A stretch of 64,000 nucleotides of DNA from PFJX01 sp964393825 (GCA_964393825.1 CAYMUY010000012.1:26007-90006), one strand, 5' to 3'. Positions 1 through 10,315 are shown, numbered from the stretch's first letter. Notes: a model not told the origin generated them from the sequence alone. Translations and numbers: made by a program.

Positions 1-515
1 CCGGAGTGGCCGGGGCAGTGCCAGGAATAGGAGCCATCCGCCGCGTAGTGGGTCAGCGCCCGGAAGAAGGGCGGTGGCAGCGAATCCAGGTAGGCCTTGG
101 TCTCGCGCACGACCAGGCGGGCGACGAATTCCGGCGTGTCCTCGAACATGTGGATGAAGCCGTGCAGTTCGCGCAGCACGTCGTTCGGTATGTGGCGGCT
201 GGTGCGGGTTTCGCCATAGAGAAAAATCGGGATGTCGGTGTTGCGGTGGCGGATTTCCTTCACGAAGGCGCGCAGTTCGGCGATGGTTTCGTCGGTTTCC
301 CCGGAGGAGAAATCATCGTCGTCCACCGACAGGATGAAACCGGAGGCGCGGCTCTGCTGTTGCGCGAATGAGGACAGGTCGCCGTAACTGGTCACCCCCA
401 GGATTTCCATGCCCTCGTCTTCCAGCGCCTTGGCCAGGGCGCGGATACCCAGGCCGGATGCGTTCTCGGAACGGAAGTCTTCGTCGATGATGACGACGGG
501 AAAGCGGAAACGCAT
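1..515 (-). CDS. Orn/Lys/Arg decarboxylase, N-terminal part (cut by window edge)
   Basis: The visible 171 residues begin MRFRFPVVIIDEDFRSENAS and match the receiver-like 'wing' domain that opens the large PLP-dependent biodegradative arginine/lysine/ornithine decarboxylases (about 750 residues in the family). The phrase IRHRNTDIPIFLYGETRTSRHIP and the following helix are typical of that domain. These enzymes decarboxylate basic amino acids in acid-stress or polyamine pathways. The PLP lysine lies outside the window, so substrate cannot be told. The ATG is chosen because it starts the domain and follows a GGAG; a perfect TATAAT lies about 45 bases upstream. It is downstream of recQ on the same strand but seems to have its own promoter. 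Confidence 0.85.
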   Translation of the reverse strand, partial: MRFRFPVVIIDEDFRSENASGLGIRALAKALEDEGMEILGVTSYGDLSSFAQQQSRASGFILSVDDDDFSSGETDETIAELRAFVKEIRHRNTDIPIFLYGETRTSRHIPNDVLRELHGFIHMFEDTPEFVARLVVRETKAYLDSLPPPFFRALTHYAADGSYSWHCPGHS

Positions 516-559
516 GGGGAAACTCCAGGGGGTGAGAGTGAAACGGATGGGGCGCGCGA

Positions 560-591
560 ATTATAAGAACGCGGGATGGACCGCGTGTTAA
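560..591 (-). promoter_or_regulatory. Candidate promoter of the decarboxylase gene
   Basis: On the minus strand a perfect TATAAT occupies 565-560. A TTAACA lies at 591-586, but the spacing of 20 bases is longer than ideal, so the -35 element is uncertain. It lies between the recQ stop and the decarboxylase start. Confidence 0.5.
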
Positions 592-604
592 ATCTTGGCG
601 GGCA

Positions 605-2782
<2,178 letters not shown>

Positions 2783-2850
2783 GTTGTGGCGCCGGCATGC
2801 CGGCGGCGTCTATGGTTCGAAACAGTGAGCCGGCGGCGGCCGGCACGACA

Positions 2851-3048
2851 TCAGTCCGGCATGTTGGACGAGGGGCCCTTGTCCTTCGTCACCAGGTACA
2901 TGCCGGTTCCGGCCAGGCCCATCCACAACACCATCGCCCAGATGCCGAGCGCTTCCCAGAGGCTGCCAAGGAAGATCAGCATGACCAGGGAAACACCGAG
3001 CAAGGCGTTGCCGAGCCAGAAATGGGATGAGTGTTGCGGGTCGTTCAC
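2851..3048 (-). CDS. Small inner-membrane protein, unknown
   Basis: About 65 residues with two predicted membrane helices (LGNALLGVSLVMLIFLGSLW and ALGIWAMVLWMGLAGTGMYLV) and a short polar tail. I do not recognise a family; small two-helix proteins of this form with a DUF2892-like look are common. The GTG at 3048 is preferred because GGAG sits six bases before it; an alternative GTG at 3060 has no visible ribosome-binding site. It lies in the same direction as its two neighbours, between recQ and a small cysteine-bearing gene, and could be co-transcribed with the latter. Confidence 0.6.
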   Translation of the reverse strand: MNDPQHSSHFWLGNALLGVSLVMLIFLGSLWEALGIWAMVLWMGLAGTGMYLVTKDKGPSSNMPD

Positions 3049-3076
3049 GGCAGGCTCCACGAGAGGGGGCGACCAG

Positions 3077-3265
3077 TCAGGCCGCGGTCACGTCCGGTTT
3101 GACGAGAAAGAAAGGGCATGCCACCACACCCTCCGGCCGCCGGATCAACTCCTCGCTGAAATCCGCGTAGGTGCGCGTGAGGGCGTGGCGAGCGGCGTCG
3201 TCCTCGTAGCGCAGGCAATCGCGCGCGAGAGGACAGTTGGAGGTCATGCAATAGGTCTGGCTCAT
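3077..3265 (-). CDS. Small cysteine-containing protein, unknown
   Basis: A 62-residue protein beginning MSQTYCMTSNCPLARDCLRY with a fourth cysteine in VACPFF. The C-x4-C-x5-C pattern near the N-terminus suggests a metal-binding or disulfide-stabilised fold, but no signal peptide or membrane segment is visible and I do not recognise a family. It ends 16 bases before the following small membrane-protein gene's first possible start, suggesting one transcript. Codon use looks like that of its neighbours, which favours a real gene. Confidence 0.55.
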   Translation of the reverse strand: MSQTYCMTSNCPLARDCLRYEDDAARHALTRTYADFSEELIRRPEGVVACPFFLVKPDVTAA

Positions 3266-3297
3266 GGTGCGTCGGGCGAGTTGAGGGCTTGGTGCGG

Positions 3298-4458
3298 CTA
3301 GGGGTCGATGACCACCCGCCGGTTGGGCGCGAGGCAGGCCTTGGTGGCCGTTGTGGGGCCGCCCTTGCAGCGCTTCACGGGGTCCGATTCTCCCTTGGCT
3401 TCGAGTTCGATGCGGTGCGGGGCCATGCCCTTGCTGATCAGGTATTGCTTTACCGCTTCCGCACGGCGCAAGGATAGCTTGACGTTGTAGGGCTCGGGGC
3501 CGAGGCGGTCGGCATGGCCGCTGACCCGGATCTTCTTGTCCTTGGCGGCGACCGCCAGCCAGGCATCCAGTTCGGCGCGGCCGGCATCGGTGAGGATGGC
3601 GCTGTCGAAATCGAAGTGCGCGAGGGCATCCGCCATCTTGCTGTCTTCTGCCTGTGTGGCTGGCGCGGTCGCGGGGGCGTGCACCGGCACTGGCGTCTCG
3701 GGCAGTATCGTCGTCGTGACTGCAACGTTTTGAGCGCGCGCGGCATCAACTCCAGCGGCTGGCGTAGCCTGTGGCGCCGCTTCCACAACCCTCGGTGCAC
3801 CCCCTACGGGAGCCTCTGCGCCCTGGGGCAGTACGGTCGCGATGGAGATGCTGGGTGCGGTGGCGGTGCTGGTGATGGGCTCGGGCGGCGGCGCGGCCGG
3901 TGTCGTCACTGGCGCGGCCGGCGTTTCCGGTTGCACAGCGGTGGCCGCCACCGGTGCGATGGGCGCGGCCACGGCCGGCCCGCCGGGGAGTGTCGGCGGC
4001 GCCACCGTCGTGCTGCCCGCGGGCGCCGTCGCGGTGTCCGCGACTGGCCCGGGTACTTCGGTCATCGCCACCGGGGGCGGGGTGGGCGCGGGCATGGGGG
4101 AGAGAACGGGTGAAGCGGGCGGGGCGGGCGAGGTCACGAACGGCGACAAGGGCGTGCTGGTGGCGGGCATCGGCAGGCCGTGATTGCCGTAGGGCGCGGC
4201 CCAGGGAGCCAGCGGCTGCAGGGTCGGCGGCCCCAGGGGAACCGAAACCACGCCCTGCCGTTCCGGTATCTTGCATTCCGCGCTCGGGCCGACCAGGGCG
4301 ACGGGTTGGCAGAGGCTCGATCCATTGGGCAACAACTGGCAGAACTGGTTGATCGCCTGGATGATCAGTCGGCTGCAGAAGTCTTCCGCGGCATGCGCGC
4401 CGCCGGGTAGCAGTGTGCTCGCGCTTGCCAGCGCCAGGACGATTGCACGATGTTTCAT
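3298..4458 (-). CDS. OmpA-domain outer-membrane/peptidoglycan-associated protein
   Basis: A 386-residue exported protein. It has a signal peptide (MKHRAIVLALASASTLLPGG...AHA), a short cysteine-containing N-terminal region, a long Pro/Ala/Thr-rich low-complexity linker (roughly residues 70-270), and a C-terminal OmpA/MotB domain (FDFDSAILTDAGRAELDAW, SGHADRLG, LSLRRAEAVKQYL, NRRVVI) that binds peptidoglycan. The N-terminus is not an eight-stranded beta barrel, so it probably tethers something other than a porin. The linker probably spans the periplasm. It is followed 5' by a Sel1-repeat exported protein in the same orientation, so envelope roles may be linked. Confidence 0.85.
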   Translation of the reverse strand: MKHRAIVLALASASTLLPGGAHAAEDFCSRLIIQAINQFCQLLPNGSSLCQPVALVGPSAECKIPERQGVVSVPLGPPTLQPLAPWAAPYGNHGLPMPATSTPLSPFVTSPAPPASPVLSPMPAPTPPPVAMTEVPGPVADTATAPAGSTTVAPPTLPGGPAVAAPIAPVAATAVQPETPAAPVTTPAAPPPEPITSTATAPSISIATVLPQGAEAPVGGAPRVVEAAPQATPAAGVDAARAQNVAVTTTILPETPVPVHAPATAPATQAEDSKMADALAHFDFDSAILTDAGRAELDAWLAVAAKDKKIRVSGHADRLGPEPYNVKLSLRRAEAVKQYLISKGMAPHRIELEAKGESDPVKRCKGGPTTATKACLAPNRRVVIDP

Positions 4459-4500
4459 GGGATGCCTTGTGATGGGGTCGAGTTCGTGGGCGCCGGCGAC

Positions 4501-5010
4501 TCAGTTGCCCAGCTTCGCGAGCCAGTCACTGGCCATTTTCCTGGCCGCATCGATTTGTTCCGGCCGCAGATGCGCGGCTTCGCTTTTTTTCATGTCTGGG
4601 GCGAGCTTGTGGCCACCTTGGGTGGCGAGCTCGAACCAGACATAGGCCTGCAGTGGGTCCTTGTTGACCGAGACGCCGCGGCTGTACATGTCGCCGAGTG
4701 CGTAATAGGCATCGGTCAGCCCCTGTTTCGCCGCCGCCAGGTACCAGTTGAAGGCCGCCGAGACATCCTCCTCGGTTCCCTGGCCCTGCTCCAGCATGAT
4801 GCCGGCCATATACTGGGAGAGGCCGTGCCCTGCCTCGGCATTGGCCTTGAACAGGCCGAAAGCCTTCTGGTAGTCGACACAACTGTAGGATTGCAGCGCC
4901 TTGTCATAGATCGCCTGACCCTGCGCGGGGGTGAGCGTGTCGAGAGCCAGCGCGGAGACGGGGGTGGCGAGACTGATGAGCAACGCGGTGAGCAAGACAG
5001 GCGATTTCAT
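4501..5010 (-). CDS. Sel1-repeat (TPR-like) exported protein
   Basis: A 169-residue protein with signal peptide MKSPVLLTALLISLATPVSALA and at least three Sel1-type helical repeats of about 36 residues (AFGLFKANAEAGHGLSQYMAGIML, AFNWYLAAAKQGLTDAYYALGDMY, AYVWFELATQGGH). Such repeats mediate protein-protein contacts. The start at 5010 is chosen over one 87 bases upstream because a GAGGAA ribosome-binding site and the signal peptide begin there. It sits just upstream of the OmpA-domain gene on the same strand, about 40 bases apart. No enzymatic motif is present; the partner is unknown. Confidence 0.85.
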   Translation of the reverse strand: MKSPVLLTALLISLATPVSALALDTLTPAQGQAIYDKALQSYSCVDYQKAFGLFKANAEAGHGLSQYMAGIMLEQGQGTEEDVSAAFNWYLAAAKQGLTDAYYALGDMYSRGVSVNKDPLQAYVWFELATQGGHKLAPDMKKSEAAHLRPEQIDAARKMASDWLAKLGN

Positions 5011-5156
5011 GGGGAATTCCTCTTCATGGCGCGGCTGTTTCTGGTTGAGGTAAGCACTCGAGGGGGAACTATACAAGGCTTGGGGTGCATTGATCACGCC
5101 GTGGTCCCCTGGGGCGATGTGGCACAGTTCGGTTTTTTCCTGGCCGGAGTATGGTG

Positions 5157-5852
5157 ATGAGTCCCCGCTGGTTGTTGTTCGTTGTCCTGATCGTGCTGGC
5201 CTGGTCGGGCATCGATCCCAGGGACAGGCTGACCTGGTTCCTCGAGGTGGCGCCGGTGCTGATCGCGCTGCCGCTTCTGTTCGCCAGCCGCCGGTCGTTT
5301 CCTTTCACGCCGCTGGTTTATACCCTGATGGCGGCACATGCGGTGATCCTGATGGTGGGTGGCCATTACACCTATGCCGAGATGCCGTTGTTCAACTGGC
5401 TGCGCGATGCCTTTGATCTCTCGCGCAACCACTATGATCGCCTTGGTCACCTTGCCCAGGGTTTTGTTCCGGCCATCGTCGCGCGCGAAATTCTCCTGCG
5501 CCGCTCGCCACTCCTGCCCGGCAAGTGGCTGTTTTTCCTGGTGACATCGGTGTGCCTGGCGATTTCCGCCTTCTACGAAATGATCGAATGGTGGGTGGCA
5601 ATCGGCTCTGGCGACGAGGCGGTGGCCTTTCTTGCCACCCAGGGCGATGTCTGGGATACCCAGTGGGACATGTTCCTGGCCCTGCTCGGCGCGTTATCCT
5701 CGCAACTGCTATTGCGCCGCCGGCATGATCGCCAGTTGGCGATGCTCTCAGGTCGTTCGCCGGGTCATCCCATGAACGACTTGGTCGCCGTGGAGGGTGG
5801 ATCGGGCGCTTTTTCCGAGCCGGGGGCACACAAATCAAAGGAACGCTCATGA
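5157..5852 (+). CDS. DUF2238 (YjdF-like) multi-pass membrane protein
   Basis: About 231 residues, mostly hydrophobic, with roughly six membrane helices. The motif NHYDRLGHLAQGFVPAIVAREILLR and the later FYEMIEWWVAIGSGDEAVAFLATQGDVWDTQWDM are characteristic of the YjdF/DUF2238 family, whose biochemical role is not established. The ATG at 5157 is favoured over 5151 because GGAG lies seven bases before it. The stop overlaps the folE-like start by four bases (ATGA), making this the first gene of a translationally coupled operon that continues to the second YceI gene. Confidence 0.85.
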   Translation: MSPRWLLFVVLIVLAWSGIDPRDRLTWFLEVAPVLIALPLLFASRRSFPFTPLVYTLMAAHAVILMVGGHYTYAEMPLFNWLRDAFDLSRNHYDRLGHLAQGFVPAIVAREILLRRSPLLPGKWLFFLVTSVCLAISAFYEMIEWWVAIGSGDEAVAFLATQGDVWDTQWDMFLALLGALSSQLLLRRRHDRQLAMLSGRSPGHPMNDLVAVEGGSGAFSEPGAHKSKERS

Positions 5853-6490
5853 ACGACTGTTGCGACCACGACTGCCCCACCCCCGAGCCCGGGCATCTGG
5901 GCATTCCCCGGATCGGGAAATTCAATCCCGTGGCCTTCGAGCAGGCGGTGACCGACCTCCTGCTGGCCTGTGGCGTGGCGTCCGATTCGGTGCATACCGG
6001 GCGTACCGCGCAACGGGTGCGTGAACTCTGGGAAAAGCGTCTGCTCGGGGGGTACGAGATCGACCCCGGCGAGGCGCTGGGCGAGGGTTTTGCCGATCCG
6101 CGCGAGGACATGGTGGTGGTGCGCGGCATCGCCGTGCACGGGGTGTGCCCGCACCATCTGGTGCCCTTTCGCGGCGTCGCCCACGTGGCTTATGTGCCGG
6201 GTGGACGTCTCCATGGCTTTGGTCGCATCGCCCGGTTGGTGGACGCCATCGGCCACCGCTTCACCTATCAGGAATGGATGACCCGCGACGTGGCGGAAGC
6301 GTTGATTTTCCACGGCATGGCCAGCGGCGCCGCCTGCATCATCGAGGCCGAGCAGTTGTGCCTGTTGCTGGGCGAGGACCGGCGTGGCGACGAGCGGGTG
6401 GTGACCCAGGCCTTCGCGGGTTGCTTCCGCGACGACGCGCAATTGCGCAGCGAGTTCATGCGCGCGGTGTCCTCCAGCGGTCTGAAGTGA
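5849..6490 (+). CDS. folE: GTP cyclohydrolase I, divergent FolE type
   Basis: A 213-residue protein expected to convert GTP to dihydroneopterin triphosphate, the first step to folate and pterin cofactors. The zinc/active-site segment GVCPHHLVPFRGVAHVAYVP is intact, as is a distal cysteine in EAEQLCLLLGEDRRG. The segment that reads E-x-x-H-x-C...RGV in the E. coli enzyme instead reads EAEQLCLLLGEDRRG, so it belongs to a divergent branch. The N-terminus is rich in Cys/His (MNDCCDHDC). It overlaps both neighbours by one to four bases. Its place among membrane electron-transfer genes rather than folate genes is unusual. Confidence 0.88.
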   Translation: MNDCCDHDCPTPEPGHLGIPRIGKFNPVAFEQAVTDLLLACGVASDSVHTGRTAQRVRELWEKRLLGGYEIDPGEALGEGFADPREDMVVVRGIAVHGVCPHHLVPFRGVAHVAYVPGGRLHGFGRIARLVDAIGHRFTYQEWMTRDVAEALIFHGMASGAACIIEAEQLCLLLGEDRRGDERVVTQAFAGCFRDDAQLRSEFMRAVSSSGLK

Positions 6491-6966
6491 TGGGCATGAT
6501 CCGCGATCCCGCCATTCGCCCGCTGACCCTGGTGCCGCCGCCGCTGGTTTACGCGCTCGCCCTGTTCGCGGCCTGGTGGTTGCACGGTCAGTTGCCCTTG
6601 CCGTTTTCCCTCGGTGCGGTGTCGCGGCCATTGGCCTGGGGTTTGATCGGCGCTGGCCTGGCGGGTTTTGCCTGGGCGCTATGGGCGATCTGGACCCACC
6701 GCACCACGGTGAACCCCTACAAGGCGGCTTCCAGTCTGGTGACCGGAGGGCCGTTCAGCTATACGCGCAACCCCATCTATGTTTCCGACTGGTTCGTCTA
6801 CGCCGGCGCCACGTTGCTGCTGCAGACAGCCTGGCCGTTGTTGCTGGCGCCCGGGGTGTATCTGGTGATACGGCATGGGGTCATCGCCCATGAGGAAAAC
6901 CATCTGGCGGCCCGCTTCGGGGAAGAGTATCTGGCCTACAAAGCGCGGGTTCGTCGCTGGCTATGA
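6490..6966 (+). CDS. Isoprenylcysteine carboxyl methyltransferase-like membrane protein
   Basis: 158 residues with about four membrane helices and the C-terminal signature GGPFSYTRNPIYVSDWFVYAG followed by HEENHLAARFGEEYLAYKARVRRWL. This is the hallmark of the ICMT/phospholipid N-methyltransferase-like superfamily, in which this region binds S-adenosylmethionine. The substrate is unknown; bacterial members are often near redox or lipid genes. The start overlaps the folE stop by one base (TGATG). A 37-base gap separates it from the cytochrome b561 gene. Confidence 0.82.
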   Translation: MGMIRDPAIRPLTLVPPPLVYALALFAAWWLHGQLPLPFSLGAVSRPLAWGLIGAGLAGFAWALWAIWTHRTTVNPYKAASSLVTGGPFSYTRNPIYVSDWFVYAGATLLLQTAWPLLLAPGVYLVIRHGVIAHEENHLAARFGEEYLAYKARVRRWL

Positions 6967-7003
6967 AATCAATCGGGTTCAATCGAGTGATAGAGGACGA
7001 CGA

Positions 7004-7543
7004 ATGAATCAAGGTTATCGCTGGCCCCTGGTCGGGCTGCACTGGCTGACCCTGCTGTTGATCGTGACGGCCTATGTGATCGGCAGCCTGCTGGAAGACA
7101 TGACGCTGTCGCCGCTCAAGCTCAAGCTGTACGCCTGGCACAAATGGGCGGGCATGACGGTGATGTTCCTGCTGCCCTTGCGTCTGCTCCTGCGCTTGAC
7201 CGACCGTCTCGATCACGCCGCCGGCCTCCTGCGGTGGGAGGCGCGCGCCTCGGCGGCGGTGCATGGCGCGCTCTATCTGCTGATGCTGGCGGTGCCGCTG
7301 CTGGGCTGGCTGCATAGCTCGGCGGCCGGGTTTTCGGTAGTCTGGTTCGGGGTGCTGCCGCTCCCGGATCTGGTGGCCAAGGACAAGGCCCTGGCGGAGG
7401 TGTTCAAGGAACTTCACGAGGGTTCGGTGAATCTCCTGGTGACCCTGGTCGTGCTGCATGCGGCCGCGGCCCTCTATCACCAGCATGTCCGCCACGATGG
7501 CGTGCTGGCCCGCATGGTTCCCTGGTTGAGGAGACCCTCGTGA
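7004..7543 (+). CDS. Cytochrome b561
   Basis: A 179-residue inner-membrane dihaem cytochrome of the bacterial b561 family, which moves electrons between the quinone pool and periplasmic or cytoplasmic partners. Four helices are visible with histidines placed as haem ligands: GLHWLTLLLI near the N-terminus, AWHKWAGM, AAVHGALYLLM and VLHAAAALYHQH. The ATG at 7004 follows GAGGACGACGA and matches the usual short N-terminus. Its stop overlaps the GTG start of the first YceI gene by four bases. b561 next to YceI is a common pairing and suggests a function with isoprenoid quinones. Confidence 0.92.
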   Translation: MNQGYRWPLVGLHWLTLLLIVTAYVIGSLLEDMTLSPLKLKLYAWHKWAGMTVMFLLPLRLLLRLTDRLDHAAGLLRWEARASAAVHGALYLLMLAVPLLGWLHSSAAGFSVVWFGVLPLPDLVAKDKALAEVFKELHEGSVNLLVTLVVLHAAAALYHQHVRHDGVLARMVPWLRRPS

Positions 7544-8076
7544 AAATCATCGCCACATTGTTGCTGTGCCTCGCCCTGCCCGCTGTGGCGCAGGACTGGA
7601 AGCTGGACGCCGGAAAAAGCCAGGTTCGCTTCCTGATCAAGCAGATGAACGTTCCGACCGAGGGCGGATTCGGTCGCGTACTCGCGCAGGCGAGCTTCGA
7701 TCCGGCGAAGCCGGAATCCGGAAGCTTCCGTGTTGATGTCGATACGACCAGCATCGACACCGGCTCGGCCGAGGGTGACGACGAGGTGAGGCGCCCGGCC
7801 TGGTTCGACGCGAAAAAATATCCCTGGGCGACGTTCATCGCCAGGAGCGTGCGTCGCGATGGTGAAGGACGCTACACCGCCCTGGGCGATCTCAGCATCA
7901 AGGGTCAGACACGCTCGCTCGTGGCCCCTTTCATCCTCAGTCGCCAGGGCGCCGGCTGGCTGGCACAGGGCCGCTTCCCCTTGAAACGCAGTGCCTACGG
8001 CATCGGCGGCGGCGATTGGGGGGATGTGGTGGCGGATGAACTGGAAGTGCGTTTCAACCTGGTCCTGTTACCGTGA
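7540..8076 (+). CDS. YceI-family periplasmic lipocalin-like protein (copy 1)
   Basis: 178 residues with signal peptide MKIIATLLLCLALPAVAQ and a YceI domain (DWKLDAGKSQVRFLIKQM, SFRVDVDTTSIDTGS, PAWFDAKKYPWATF, GDLSIKGQTRSL, KRSAYGIGGGDWGD). YceI proteins form a beta-barrel pocket that binds polyisoprenoids in the periplasm. Translation starts at a GTG inside the b561 stop, so the two are coupled. It is followed by a second YceI gene; the two proteins are clearly different in sequence, so this is not a recent duplication. Confidence 0.92.
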   Translation: MKIIATLLLCLALPAVAQDWKLDAGKSQVRFLIKQMNVPTEGGFGRVLAQASFDPAKPESGSFRVDVDTTSIDTGSAEGDDEVRRPAWFDAKKYPWATFIARSVRRDGEGRYTALGDLSIKGQTRSLVAPFILSRQGAGWLAQGRFPLKRSAYGIGGGDWGDVVADELEVRFNLVLLP

Positions 8077-8084
8077 GGTCCACC

Positions 8085-8645
8085 ATGCATAAATTGCTCG
8101 CCTGCCTGGTCTGCGCTTGCGCACCTGCTGCCTGGGCCGCGGAAAGTTTCGTCCTTGATCCTGAACATACCTTCCCCAGTTTCGAGATTCGTCACCAGGG
8201 TGTTTCCGTGTTGCGTGGCAAGTTCAACCGCAGTCAGGGGCGCGCGGTGCTCGACCCGGGCGGGCAGGGCAGCCTGGTCGAGGTGAGCGTGGACGCGACT
8301 TCCGGTGATACCGGACACGACGGGCTCAACCAGAAATTGCTGGGCGGCAACTTCTTCAACACCGCGCGATTCCCTGTGATTCATTTTGTCTCCAACGACG
8401 TCACCTTCCAGGAAGGCAAGCCGGTCGCGGCCAGTGGCACGCTGACGATGCTGGGTGTCAGTCGGCCGTTGACGCTGGAGATTCGTGATTACGCCTGCAC
8501 CCGGCAATTCCCCACGCTACGCCCGCTCTGTGGCGCCGATGTCCACGCCAGCATCAAGCGTTCCGAGTTCGGCATGCTCTACGGCATACCGCTGATCGGC
8601 GATGAAGTGACTTTGCGGATCGAGGTGGAAGGCTTCCGCGAGTAA
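8085..8645 (+). CDS. YceI-family periplasmic protein (copy 2)
   Basis: 186 residues with signal peptide MHKLLACLVCACAPAAWA and a YceI domain (SFVLDPEHTFPSFEIRHQGV, GGNFFNTARFPVIHFVSNDV, ASGTLTMLGVSRPLTLEI). It keeps the Lys/Phe-rich pocket pattern of the polyisoprenoid-binding family. Two cysteines (YACTRQF, RPLCGAD) could form a disulfide. The ATG at 8085 is preferred over the GTG at 8073 because an AGG lies six bases before it and the signal peptide begins there. This is the last gene of the operon starting at 5157. Confidence 0.92.
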   Translation: MHKLLACLVCACAPAAWAAESFVLDPEHTFPSFEIRHQGVSVLRGKFNRSQGRAVLDPGGQGSLVEVSVDATSGDTGHDGLNQKLLGGNFFNTARFPVIHFVSNDVTFQEGKPVAASGTLTMLGVSRPLTLEIRDYACTRQFPTLRPLCGADVHASIKRSEFGMLYGIPLIGDEVTLRIEVEGFRE

Positions 8646-8668
8646 GCGGACTGGCGGGCCGAACGGGA

Positions 8669-8902
8669 TCATGGGGCGGCCTGTTCCGGGCCGATAGGAT
8701 TGCCGTTCTCATCCACATCACCCACTTCCGGAACCACCTCATGGCACAGGTAGCGTACCTGTTGCCCGCGTGCCGCGTATTGCTCGACCAAGGCCTTGGC
8801 GGCCGCCCGGCAGGAAGCATCATCATCGAGATGCTGGGTCAGGATCACTCGCTGCCCACCATCCCCAAGGAGCAGCCATAGGATCAAGGCAAATGATTTC
8901 AT
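8669..8902 (-). CDS. Small exported protein, unknown
   Basis: A 77-residue protein with a hydrophobic N-terminus (MKSFALILWLLLGDGG) that could be a signal peptide or anchor, followed by a small domain with two cysteines (DDDASCRAAAKAL and VRYLCHEVVPEVG). The pattern resembles small secreted proteins of unknown function found in betaproteobacteria, but I do not recognise the family. It runs convergently to the YceI operon. An inverted repeat 20-40 bases upstream may belong to its promoter. Confidence 0.6.
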   Translation of the reverse strand: MKSFALILWLLLGDGGQRVILTQHLDDDASCRAAAKALVEQYAARGQQVRYLCHEVVPEVGDVDENGNPIGPEQAAP

Positions 8903-8921
8903 GTTGTGGGAGCACGTTGCT

Positions 8922-8941
8922 ATATCAGTGATTGCTGATAT
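8922..8941 (-). promoter_or_regulatory. Inverted repeat upstream of small exported gene
   Basis: ATATCAG and CTGATAT flank six bases (TGATTG), a perfect 7-bp inverted repeat about 20 bases before the start of the small exported-protein gene. It has no T run, so it is more likely an operator or promoter element than a terminator. Inference only. Confidence 0.35.
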
Positions 8942-9065
8942 TCAGTGTACTGGGCCAGCGTGCCACACGCACAGGAAATATGCTTGAGACCCACACAAGG
9001 ACGTAAATCAGGTGCGCGGCCACACGCAGGGGCCGATGTCTACTTCCGGAACTGCGGGGGAAAAT

Positions 9066-9142
9066 TGGTCGGGGTGAGAGGATTCGAACCTCCGGCCTCC
9101 ACGTCCCGAACGTGGCGCTCTACCAGGCTAAGCTACACCCCG
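9066..9142 (-). tRNA. tRNA-Pro (anticodon CGG)
   Basis: A 77-nt cloverleaf on the minus strand. The acceptor stem CGGGGTG pairs with CACCCCG, the anticodon stem is CCACG/CGTGG with loop TTCGGGA, giving anticodon CGG. The T arm contains GGTTCGAATCC, and the 3' ACCA is encoded. It resembles E. coli proK. It lies 66 bases downstream of the octaprenyl diphosphate synthase gene on the same strand and may be processed from that transcript, since no strong promoter is evident in the gap. Confidence 0.96.
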
Positions 9143-9208
9143 ACTTGAACTGGTCTCGGAACCGGAACCAGTGAAACTGACGGCTGACGACTGTTTGTTA
9201 CTTGCCGT

Positions 9209-10177
9209 TCAAAATTCGCGGCTGACCGCGAAGGCCGATAATTCTAGCAAAGCGGCCTTGTATTGGCTATCTGGAATTACCGACAAAGCGTTACGCGCCA
9301 AATCGGCTTCGGACTCCGCCTGGCGACGGGCGTGGTCGAGGGCGCCGGTGCTCTGCACAATGGCGAGAATTTCATCAAAGCGGCCGGCGTCGCCTTGTTT
9401 GATGGCGTTGCGGATGATTTCCGCCTGTTCCGATGTGCCGTGTTTCATGGCGAACAGCAAGGGGAGGGTGGGCTTGCCTTCAGCCAGATCGTCACCGACG
9501 TTCTTGCCGATCACTTCGCTGCTCCCGGAGTAGTCCAGGACATCGTCGATGATCTGGAATGCGGTGCCCAGGTGCATGCCGTAATCGCCCAGAGCATCTT
9601 CCTGCGCGCGCGGAGCGCCCTGGATGATGGCGCCCAGGCGGCCGGCGGCTTCGAACAGCTTCGCGGTCTTGTAGCGGATGACGCGCAAATAGGCCGCCTC
9701 GTCGATGTCCGGGTCGTTGCAGTTCATCAGTTGCAGGACTTCGCCCTCGGCGATGATGTTGGTGGCATCGGAAAGCACATCCATGACTCGCATGCTGTGC
9801 AGCGACACCATCATCTGGAACGCGCGGGAATAGAGAAAATCACCCACCAACACGCTGGCGGCATTGCCGAACAGGGCATTGGCGGTGTCCCTGCCGCGCC
9901 GCAAGGAAGAGGCGTCCACCACATCATCGTGCAGCAGGGTGGCGGTGTGGATGAACTCGACCACGGCGGCGAGTTCGAAATGTTGCACGCCTATGTGCCC
10001 CATCGCCTTGGCCGAAAGCACCACCAGAGCGGGGCGCAGGCGTTTGCCGCCACTGTGGATGATGTATTCGGAGACTTGTCGTACCAGTGCCACCTCGGAG
10101 TGCAGTCGCGCACGAATGACCTGATCGACCTGGGCCATGTCGGCGGTCAGCAGCGTTTGCAGCAGGGGGGATGACAC
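9209..10177 (-). CDS. ispB: Octaprenyl (polyprenyl) diphosphate synthase
   Basis: A 322-residue trans-prenyltransferase that extends farnesyl diphosphate with IPP to build the quinone side chain. Both aspartate-rich motifs are intact: LLHDDVVDASSLRRG (first) and FQIIDDVLDYSG (second), along with GGKRLRP. Product length (C40 or similar) is inferred from family resemblance. Translation appears to start at a GTG, with only a weak ribosome-binding site visible; an internal ATG (DMAQVDQ, residue 14) is an alternative. It sits between tRNA-Thr and tRNA-Pro genes on the same strand. Confidence 0.93.
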   Translation of the reverse strand: MSSPLLQTLLTADMAQVDQVIRARLHSEVALVRQVSEYIIHSGGKRLRPALVVLSAKAMGHIGVQHFELAAVVEFIHTATLLHDDVVDASSLRRGRDTANALFGNAASVLVGDFLYSRAFQMMVSLHSMRVMDVLSDATNIIAEGEVLQLMNCNDPDIDEAAYLRVIRYKTAKLFEAAGRLGAIIQGAPRAQEDALGDYGMHLGTAFQIIDDVLDYSGSSEVIGKNVGDDLAEGKPTLPLLFAMKHGTSEQAEIIRNAIKQGDAGRFDEILAIVQSTGALDHARRQAESEADLARNALSVIPDSQYKAALLELSAFAVSREF

Positions 10178-10225
10178 GATGTGGATGGAACTCAGGTGAG
10201 GGGTGGAAAACAGGAACGTTATTTA

Positions 10226-10301
<76 letters not shown>

Positions 10302-10315
10302 CTGTTGGGGCGCGG

